The notes under the pieces were generated by a model. It saw only the letters and a list, made by a program, of their open reading frames with translations. It was not told where the DNA came from and did no database searches. From Candidatus Cloacimonadota bacterium (lineage in GTDB: Bacteria > Cloacimonadota > Cloacimonadia > Cloacimonadales > Cloacimonadaceae), in NCBI GenBank assembly GCA_029781115.1, contig JAKOXG010000002.1, forward strand, positions 1-64,000: a stretch of DNA of 64,000 nucleotides. The letters run 5' to 3'. The position numbers and the translations under genes are program-made. Shown one piece after another: positions 1 through 8,600 of the stretch; position 1 is the stretch's first letter, and every line of letters begins with the position of its first letter.

Positions 1-1
1 T

Positions 2-3000
2 GATGTTAGCGGTTTTGACCTCTATATCGATAGCAACCTTGTGGTTGACAACCAGCCCGCAACCTCTTACACCCTTACCGGTTTGGAGGCAGGTGAGCAC
101 AGCTGGTATGTGGTCGCCCGCAACAATGTCGGCGTTTCAGCTCCATCTGAGACCAGGACTTTCAGTCTGGTAAATGGAGTGATCATAGGCGATGGAACTT
201 CAAATCAACAAGATCCCTTCAATGCCTGGTATGGCTATGGACGCTCTTTGGGGCTCTATACTTTTGACCAGATAGGGCAGCTTGGTTCAATCAGCACCTT
301 GGGTTGGAACGTACATACCGCCGGCACCGGAGCTATCCCTTACAAGATCTATGCCAAGCTTACCGATGATACCGCCCTCACTCAGATGACCTGGGCAGAT
401 TTTACTGCCACAGCCACTCTGGTAAAAGAGGGAACCTACACCTTCGATACTGTAGGCTGGCATCAGTTTACGCTGGATATGCCGATTGCATATACCAATG
501 GCAACTTGCTGATTGGCGTGGAAGCCAACCATGGCGGCAGTGGAGCCGGAACAGGCGGCTATCCCAGGTTCTATTACACCACCGGTAATACCGGCTCTCA
601 CCAATACTGGCGCAGAGACAATACCATCCCAGAAACCAATGGAACCCTGAACACCAATCTACCAAACATAATGATGATTCTTTCACCTCTTTCAGACGAA
701 CCTGTGTTTGTAGTCAGTCCCACAGAGTGGAACTTCGATCGCGTGATGATCAACACCACCAGCAGCCAAGCTTTCAGCATCGTAAATGGTGGAGGCGGCA
801 CTCTCAACGTCACAGGTTTGAGCCCCATGAATGATGGTCCCTTCACAGTCACCAACGCCCCTGATTTCCCAGTGGGTTTGACTTTGGGAGAATCTGCAAC
901 CTTCGATATCGAATACACTCCCACAGCAACCGGCAACCATACCGCTACCTTCACCGTCACTGCTGGCGCTGAAACCCAGACCATTACGGTAAGCGGCGAA
1001 TGCTTTGACCCCATCATCTATGACTATCCCTTCACTGATGGCTTTGAAGTGGGGCAAACTCATGGTAACCAAGTGGTGGAATGGACGCAGATTTTGGACG
1101 ATGGCAAGACCAAGTATTGGATGGCCAACTCCACCAATACCAACTACAACCGTGAGCCACGCAATGGTGACTTTAATGCCACGTTGCAGTACAATGCCAA
1201 CGCTTGGCTGATGAGACCCTTCTCACTGCAAGCAGGACAATCCTACGACGTAGAGGTATACGCCAGACAGGATGGAGCCAACGAGGCAAATGCCAGCATG
1301 GGTATTTTCTATGGAACGGATGCTACACTGGATGCCATGACCAACACCATCGCTGAGCAAACCGGTCTCATCAATGGAGATTACCAGCAGATTCGTGGCA
1401 GCTTCATACCTGCTGCCAGTGGCGTTTACTGGATTGCGTTCCATGGTGTAATCAACAGCACACCCTGGTATATCAGCATTGACGATATCGCGGTGCAGCA
1501 TTCACCGGAAACTCCCATTTTCACCTACACTCCAGATGCCATTGACTTTGGAACCAGCTTTGCAAACACTCCCACAGCCTACCAGAACGTAACCGTTACC
1601 AACAACGGCGTTGGCACCTTAGAATTGCCTGCAGCAAGCATCAGCATCGTCGGTGATGACGCAGCGATGTTTGGTTTTGATGCCACCGGCTTGCCCCTGG
1701 CTCTTACCGCATACCAAAGCGGCGTTGTTCCGGTTCGCTATAATCCCACTGCAGAAGGCACTCACAGTGCTACTTTGCGCATGGTATATGGCGGCGAGAA
1801 CTACGATGTGACCTTGAGCGGAATCGCTCTGGGTGAAAATGCTCTCTTTGAGGGCTTTGAAAGCGAAGTGTTCCCACCTCCGGGCTGGGGTGTGGTCAAT
1901 GGTGGCGGCTCCAACACTTGGGCCAGAGCTACCTCCTTCCCCTATTCTGGTGTTGCACATGCCCAGATCCGTTGGAACACCACTGCTCACGATGACTGGC
2001 TGATCAGCCCCAGGGTCGCTCCCACAGCTGCGAACCATACATTCAGCTTCTATGGAAGCAATAACAGTGGCACATATGACGAAAGATTCAACGTGCTCGT
2101 CTCCACGACAACCCCTGAAGTCACATCCTTTACCGACACCCTGGGCACAAACGTCCAGACAGGTTCTACAACTTACACCTTCCACACCTATGATCTGTCA
2201 GCGTTCATCGGCCAGCAGATTTATGTAGCCATCCAGGCTATTTCCACAAACCAACTGTATCTGCTGATCGACGATGTATCCGGTCCGGACATCGTGGCGG
2301 AAATGCCCTCTGCACCCGTCCTGCTCTCTCCTGCAGATGGTGCTGCCATGGTTTCTGTGAGACCCACCCTTACCTGGAATCCCTCTGCCGGTGGTATTCC
2401 GGCTGGTTACAAGGTGTTTTTGGATACCACAAACCCGCCTACTACCGAAGTGGCAGATGTGACTACTACCAGTTATACGCTCACAGACCAGCTTTCCGGC
2501 GAAACTACATATTATTGGACGGTGAAGGCATACAATGATGCGGGTACAAGTGATGCACCCACGGCCTTCAGCTTTACCACCTCTCCTGCCGGCACAGTGA
2601 TAATCGGTGATGGAACCTCATCTCAGCGTCAACCGTTTGGCACCTATTGGGGTTATGAGAAATCAGCTGCCTTATACACAGCTGACCAGATCAACCTCCA
2701 AGGGCTGCTCAACTTTGTTGCCTGGGATGCCAATGGCACTTCAGAAATCCAGGTTCCCTACAAGATATACGCCAAAAACACTGATGCTACTTCGCTCACA
2801 GCAGAAAGCTGGACCAACTTCAGCACAGGCATGACCTTGGTAAAAGAAGGCACACACGTCTTCAATACACCCGGCTGGAACGCATTTGCCCTCGATACTC
2901 CCTTCGAGTACACCGGTGGAAACCTGATCGTTGCCGTAGAAACCGACTTTGGCGGAAACGGTGGCGGTCAAGGACACACCTTCAGATACACCACAACCCC

Positions 3001-5158
3001 AACATCGCACATGTTCTGGAATGTTGACAACAACCCCAATCCAGACCAAAACGGCACCGTGAACAGCAGCCGTCCCAACGTCATGCTGGGCTTCCTCACC
3101 AATACCGGCAACATCTCCGGAACCGTGACAGGCGCTGGAAACCAACCCCTGGCCGGTGTGAACGTGACCCTCACCGAGCGTGAGTATCACGCCACCACCA
3201 ACGATGCGGGTGAATACCAACTGGTAAACGTTGTGGAAGGCAACTACACCCTGACCTTCACCAAACACAGCTACCAGACCCACACCCAAAACGTGACTGT
3301 GGCAGTAGATGACGAGCTGGTGATCAACGTTACCATGCAGCTCTTGCCGCAAGTGACCGTGAGCGGAACCATCCTGGCCAGCGATACAGGTGCCGGACTT
3401 GCCGGAGCCGCCATCACCCTCACAGGTTATGAGGACTATACGGCAAATACGACTGCAACCGGTGCTTTCACCATTCCCAACGTGTTTGCCAACAACGTCT
3501 ACGATTACAATATCACCGCTGCCGGTTATGTGTCTCAAAACGGACAGCTAACCCTCGCAGCCTCTGACCACGACATGGGCACGATCACGCTCCAGGAAGT
3601 GGCTTATGCTCCAGTGGGCGTAAATGCTGTAGCCAACGATGCTGATACAGAAGTGACGATTACCTGGCTTGCTCCAGATCCCAGCGCCACTGAGATCACC
3701 GAAGGCTTTGAAAGCACAACCTTCCCGCCTTCTGGCTGGACGCAAGAGATCACCAACACCGGCCCACCCAACGCTTTGGGTATGTATCCAACCTGGTGCA
3801 GAATTGGCTCGGTCACCATCTCCGGTGATTTGGTTGCCCCCATAGAGGGAAGCTACCAATCTGCACTCTACTGGTCTGAAAGCCACCAAGACGAATGGCT
3901 GATCACACCTGGCTTCAACTGCCCTCCCAGCGCATACATGACCTTTAACACCCTTGCCTTCCTGGGCTCTGAACACGATGATCACTACTATGTGAAGGTG
4001 TCCACAGACAACGGTAACAACTGGACTGTGCTCTGGGATGCCACCGCTCAAACCGGCGGCTGGACCGATTACAATACACCCATCACCATAGACCTCAGTG
4101 CCTATGCCGGCAACCAGATCAAGTTGGCCTTCCACGCTGAAGATCCACCCATTAATACCGGTCTCTGGTACATCTGGTTTATCGACAACATCTACATCGG
4201 CAACGTGATATCCAAGGTAGCCTTTGAGTCTGACGACTTCGTCAGGGTCTCCGCTTCTGATAACCTGACAAGAGCTACCACCGGTGCCATGACCTCAATG
4301 GAAATCTCACGCGATCGGGCTTATGGTGCAAAACACAACGAGCCCAGATTGCCACGTCCTGAGGCCGTCAGCCGTGTGAACAGGACTCACAGAGCCCTCA
4401 CCGGTTATAAGGTTTACAGACTCACCCCCGGCAACGAGCAGAATGAAGCCTCTTGGACCCTGCTGAACCAGGAGCCAACAGCCGATCTGAGCATCGTAGA
4501 CCCCGCTTGGGAAACCCTCGCAAACGGTGACTACCGCTGGGCTGTGAAAGCTGTTTACACAAACGACGTCCTCTCTGTTCCCAGCCTCTCCAACACGCTC
4601 AACAAGTTTGTCCAAAGAGGCAACATCATCGGAACCGTGAAAGACAAAAACAACAACTACATCAGAGGTGCAGTAGTCACAGCAGGTGAATACAGTGCCA
4701 CCACAAACTCCAGCGGTGCTTACAGCCTCTCGGTGCCTGTGGGAACCTATGATGTAACTGCCGAAGCTGATGAATTCAAATCCGAAACCAGGGAAGGCGT
4801 GGTGGTGACCGCAAACAGCAACACCACTGTAAACTTCATCCTGCAACCCGTGAGCAACGACGATCCTCAAATCCCCGTAGTGGCTACCATGCTCAACGGC
4901 AACTTCCCCAACCCCTTCAACCCTGAAACCACCATCAGTTACAGCGTGAAGGAAGCGGGCAGAGTGAAGATCGAAGTCTACAACATCAAGGGACAATTGG
5001 TGAAGACCCTGGTCAACGAAGATCAAATCACCGGTCATTACAAGCTGGTCTTTGATGGCAAGGATGCCAGCGGACGCAGCATCTCCAGCGGTGTTTACAT
5101 GCTGAGGATGACCGCTCCCGGCTATCAGAAGGCCACCAAGATGATCCTGATGCAGTAA
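2..5158 (+). CDS. Large modular secreted adhesin-like protein with type IX-type sorting domain (5' end outside window)
   Basis: The reading frame is open from base 2, so the start lies upstream and at least 1718 residues are present. Domains in order: the tail of a fibronectin III domain; a module opening 'VIIGDGTS' (about 47-215 counted from the codon at 41); an Ig-like Hydin/ASPM-type domain; a jelly-roll; a second Hydin-like domain; a cleaved-adhesin-type jelly-roll with 'DDWLISP' (about 600-750); an FnIII; a second 'VIIGDGTS' module (about 855-1020); two carboxypeptidase-regulatory-like beta domains; an FnIII interrupted by another cleaved-adhesin domain ('DEWLITP'); another regulatory-like domain; and a C-terminal sorting domain with 'NFPNPFNPETTISYSV', 'YNIKGQLV' and 'SSGVYMLRM'. 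No catalytic motif was seen. An exported surface or adhesive role is inferred from the architecture. It is the first of six proteins in this window with such a C-terminus. Confidence 0.85.
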   Translation, partial: DVSGFDLYIDSNLVVDNQPATSYTLTGLEAGEHSWYVVARNNVGVSAPSETRTFSLVNGVIIGDGTSNQQDPFNAWYGYGRSLGLYTFDQIGQLGSISTLGWNVHTAGTGAIPYKIYAKLTDDTALTQMTWADFTATATLVKEGTYTFDTVGWHQFTLDMPIAYTNGNLLIGVEANHGGSGAGTGGYPRFYYTTGNTGSHQYWRRDNTIPETNGTLNTNLPNIMMILSPLSDEPVFVVSPTEWNFDRVMINTTSSQAFSIVNGGGGTLNVTGLSPMNDGPFTVTNAPDFPVGLTLGESATFDIEYTPTATGNHTATFTVTAGAETQTITVSGECFDPIIYDYPFTDGFEVGQTHGNQVVEWTQILDDGKTKYWMANSTNTNYNREPRNGDFNATLQYNANAWLMRPFSLQAGQSYDVEVYARQDGANEANASMGIFYGTDATLDAMTNTIAEQTGLINGDYQQIRGSFIPAASGVYWIAFHGVINSTPWYISIDDIAVQHSPETPIFTYTPDAIDFGTSFANTPTAYQNVTVTNNGVGTLELPAASISIVGDDAAMFGFDATGLPLALTAYQSGVVPVRYNPTAEGTHSATLRMVYGGENYDVTLSGIALGENALFEGFESEVFPPPGWGVVNGGGSNTWARATSFPYSGVAHAQIRWNTTAHDDWLISPRVAPTAANHTFSFYGSNNSGTYDERFNVLVSTTTPEVTSFTDTLGTNVQTGSTTYTFHTYDLSAFIGQQIYVAIQAISTNQLYLLIDDVSGPDIVAEMPSAPVLLSPADGAAMVSVRPTLTWNPSAGGIPAGYKVFLDTTNPPTTEVADVTTTSYTLTDQLSGETTYYWTVKAYNDAGTSDAPTAFSFTTSPAGTVIIGDGTSSQRQPFGTYWGYEKSAALYTADQINLQGLLNFVAWDANGTSEIQVPYKIYAKNTDATSLTAESWTNFSTGMTLVKEGTHVFNTPGWNAFALDTPFEYTGGNLIVAVETDFGGNGGGQGHTFRYTTTPTSHMFWNVDNNPNPDQNGTVNSSRPNVMLGFLTNTGNISGTVTGAGNQPLAGVNVTLTEREYHATTNDAGEYQLVNVVEGNYTLTFTKHSYQTHTQNVTVAVDDELVINVTMQLLPQVTVSGTILASDTGAGLAGAAITLTGYEDYTANTTATGAFTIPNVFANNVYDYNITAAGYVSQNGQLTLAASDHDMGTITLQEVAYAPVGVNAVANDADTEVTITWLAPDPSATEITEGFESTTFPPSGWTQEITNTGPPNALGMYPTWCRIGSVTISGDLVAPIEGSYQSALYWSESHQDEWLITPGFNCPPSAYMTFNTLAFLGSEHDDHYYVKVSTDNGNNWTVLWDATAQTGGWTDYNTPITIDLSAYAGNQIKLAFHAEDPPINTGLWYIWFIDNIYIGNVISKVAFESDDFVRVSASDNLTRATTGAMTSMEISRDRAYGAKHNEPRLPRPEAVSRVNRTHRALTGYKVYRLTPGNEQNEASWTLLNQEPTADLSIVDPAWETLANGDYRWAVKAVYTNDVLSVPSLSNTLNKFVQRGNIIGTVKDKNNNYIRGAVVTAGEYSATTNSSGAYSLSVPVGTYDVTAEADEFKSETREGVVVTANSNTTVNFILQPVSNDDPQIPVVATMLNGNFPNPFNPETTISYSVKEAGRVKIEVYNIKGQLVKTLVNEDQITGHYKLVFDGKDASGRSISSGVYMLRMTAPGYQKATKMILMQ

Positions 5159-5162
5159 TGTA

Positions 5163-5231
5163 GAGTGAGTCTGCTTCGGTAGACTCGCTCTCAATAAATC
5201 TAAGCCGGCTCGAATACGGGCCGGCTTTTTT
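5163..5231 (+). terminator. Two consecutive hairpins, the second a rho-independent terminator
   Basis: A 10-bp stem (5163-5172 with 5181-5190, one G-T pair) is followed by an 8-bp GC-rich stem AAGCCGGC/GCCGGCTT (5202-5209 with 5220-5227) running into six T residues. It lies 3-70 bases after the stop of the large secreted protein, as expected for its transcription end. Confidence 0.8.
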
Positions 5232-5449
5232 GGCTCATGTTCATTTATAGTGGGTCAAATGACTGCCACCTGCTGGTATTACCAAAGCAGAATAATGTCC
5301 CTCACCAACTTCTTCCTTACTGAGCCTCCCGGATATTACCCGGATCCTCCCGTAAAAAACCCGAGTATCTCCACGGCATCACCGGGCGGGTAAGTAAGGG
5401 CCAAGTCAGTGATAAACTTCTACCCACTAAAACTGAACATGAACCAAAA
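5228..5449. repeat. 222-bp element bounded by ~28-bp imperfect inverted repeats
   Basis: Bases 5230-5255 and 5422-5447 are inverted repeats matching at 23 of 26 positions (core ACCCACTA..TGAACATG), and one or two more pairs extend the outer ends. The interior holds smaller GC-rich self-complementary pieces around 5332-5395 and no credible reading frame. This is the form of a miniature inverted-repeat element or a very long stem. The outer end touches the T-run of the terminator before it. No second copy was noticed in the window. The rest of the gap, 5450-5642, contains nothing recognised beyond the leader of the next gene. Confidence 0.5.
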
Positions 5450-5642
5450 GTACTGTAGAAATGTGGCTATCTCATGAATGGACTTACCCACTTAGTTTGA
5501 AAGTGAGCCTTTTAATATTGTGTGTCACAAGTAGTTAAGGTTGAGCAAGTTGTGGGCAAATATTCCACAACATTTGGAATGGATATTGCTTGCCATGTGC
5601 CGCATAATGATAAATCCCGGTAAACGAGAGAGGAAAAGAATA

Positions 5643-8600
5643 ATGAAAAAATACGTTCTCTTAATCGTAGTGGCATTGATCGTAGGCTTTGCATTTGCGG
5701 CAGTCAGTGATTATGTGCCTGTCGACTACAGGTCGGCCTTTGAGGTCACCAACAGTAATACTGGCAAGATGAACATTCGTTTCACACTGCCGGAATACAC
5801 GCTTGAAAATGTAACTGTGGGAGACATGCAGTTTCAAAGAGTCCATATCCAGGATGCTGGACAGACTGTGCAAGATGGTCTTCCGCAACTCCCTTATTTG
5901 ACAATCACGCTTGCTATCCCATATCAGGGAGCACCGCAGCTGAGTTTGATTGGTGCTCAGACGCAAGTGATCAATAACATCAGAGCATATCCCGTTCAAG
6001 AGGGGATGGCTGAGGAGAGCCCCAAGGGATTTGTGTATGATGCTGAATTTTACCAAACCAACACTCTATATCCGCAGAGTCCCTTGGAATGTAGCGAGCC
6101 CTACATCCTCAGAGATTTCAGGTTGGTAAGTATCCAGGTCAATCCCTTTAGCTACAACGCCACCACGCAAGAGCTCACCGTGAGCGAGAGCATGGAGTTT
6201 GAGCTGGATTTTACGGATCAACCCAGTGCAAATGAGATTGCAGGAGAGTTCGTGGGCTATTCGCCTGCATTCAGGAAGATTTATGAAGCCAACATCTTCA
6301 ATTTTGATGATTACCGAAATCATGTGACCGCAAACCAGCCACCGCGCTATCTGATAATCTACGGTGGCTCCAATCATGACAACAGCTTCCAAACCGCGCT
6401 GGACAACTTTGTGCTCTGGAAGAGGCAGAAAGGTGCAGAGGTGGATTTAGCCGGCAGAAACGAGACCGGAAGCTCAAACACCACCATCAAAAGCTACATT
6501 CAAGGCAGATATGACAACCCCCTCACCCGGCCTGACTTCATTATCCTGCTCGGGGATACCACGGGTTCATACAGCATCCCCTGCTTTGCTACAGATAACA
6601 GTGGAGTATCTGACTACAATTACACCTTTTTAGCCGGCAACGACTCGGTGGGTGATGTGATGATTGGCCGTATTTCTGTGGAAAACATCTCACAATTGCA
6701 GACTCTTTTTGCCAAGATCTATCTCTATGAGAGAGACCTGAACATAAGTACTGCAGATTGGCTTAATAGGATGCTTTTGGTGGGGGACCCCAGTAGCAGC
6801 GGAATAAGCTGTATTTACATAAGCAAATATATCAAAGAGCTGGCTCTCAAGGTCAATCCCAATTATACCTTTACCGAACTCTATAGTGGCTCCTTTTCTA
6901 CCGGTACAAACCAGGCTATCAACAACGGTGTAGCCTTCTTCAGCTATCGTGGTTACATCAGCATGAGTGGCTGGAGTCCAGATGATCCACAACTTTCCAA
7001 TGGCTATAAACTGTTGCATGCTGTCATTCCTACCTGCGGTAGCGGCAACTACGGTAGCACCGCTACCTCTGAGAACTTCATCAGATTGGGCACGGCAACT
7101 GCGCCCAAGGGAGCTGTGACCGCTACGGGAATGTGTACCATCTACACCAAGACAATTACCAACAACACACTTAGTGGCGGCACCTTTGGTGGTCTTTTCA
7201 TTGGGGGCATGCGCACCATGGGTGAAGCGGTGCTGAATGGAAAGATCCTGTTGCACGAAACATTTGGCCCGAGCTACTACAACTCCACAATGTTGAAACA
7301 CGCTTCTTGGTTTAACCTGATGGGCGATCCCACTATGGAAGTCTTTGTCGGTATTCCGGATACATTCAGTGCTATCGTTCCCACCACAATCGCTTTGGGA
7401 TCCCGTCTCCTTGATGTGGTCGCACTCAATGGAGCCCTGGAGCATGTAGCTGATGCCAGCGTGACCCTTTCCCAAGGACAAAGCATCCTCAGTAAGGGTT
7501 ATACTGATGCAAACGGAGCAGTCACTCTGTTCCTGCCAGCTGAGATGGACAGCACGGATTGCGTGCTTACCATCAGCAAACATGACTTTAAACCCGTCCA
7601 GATCACCATTACCGTGGATGCTACCGGCACTTTGACGCCTGGCACGCTGATTGTGGATGACGACAACCAAGGCCAATCCCAGGGCAATGCGGATGGAAAT
7701 ATCAATGCGGGTGAAACGATCGAATTGACGTTTGGCATCAACAATACCAAGGCGCAAGCCATCAATGGCGTGAGCGGATATCTGATCTGCGATAGCCCCT
7801 ATGTGACTATCGTGGATTCCACCGCTACCTTTGGCAATATTCCCGCCGGCCAGATGATCTTCAACAATCCTCCCATCGTGTTGCAGATCGCCAACAATAT
7901 CCCCAACAACACCAATATCAAGCTTACCCTGCAGTTGATAGACAGTGAATACAAGGAATATCAAGTGGTGGACCAGCTCTCGGTGGGCAACGCTGAGATC
8001 ATGTACCACTCCTATCAAGTGATAGATGCAGGCGTAAACAATGTGCTGGATCCGGGCGAAACGGGCGGCTTGAGAGTTACTTTGAGCAACGTAGGCGCTC
8101 AGGACTTGACGGGTGTCTCTGCCCGGCTTTATAGCGACAACGATCTGGTCTCGGTAACCAGCAGCAACATCGTTTTTTATGGTGACCTGCTGCAAAATAT
8201 AGAGATTACGCCCAACAGTGAAGCCTTCGGGCTCAAGGCAAGGGATCAGGTGCTGCCCGGAATGACCATTCCCATGCGGATGAAAATATACAATGATGCA
8301 GGATTTGAACAATGGGTCTATTTCAGCTTTACCGTTGGCAGTGTCACTGTGCACTCTCCTCTTGGGCCAGACGAATACGGCTATGTGATCTATGATGATG
8401 GCGACGTGTTTTATGAAGAATGCCCCATCTATGACTGGATTGGAATAGCGCCCGCAGAAGGCGGATTTGGCACAGCTTTACCTATTACAGACACCTACTC
8501 TTCTTACAACGAAGGAGACCAAACAGCAGCCAATTCTTTAGCAGTGGTCACACTGCCTTTCACCTTCCAGTTTTATGGAGAATCTTATAGCCAGATTACG

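Noticed and set aside
5541-5642. N-terminal extension of the C25-like protein
   Set aside because: The signal peptide and ribosome site fix the start at 5643.
6690-8354. Long minus-strand open frame (554 codons) opposite the first C25-like gene
   Set aside because: It is antisense to a clear coding domain, has no ribosome site or recognisable motif, and follows from the codon pattern of the real gene.
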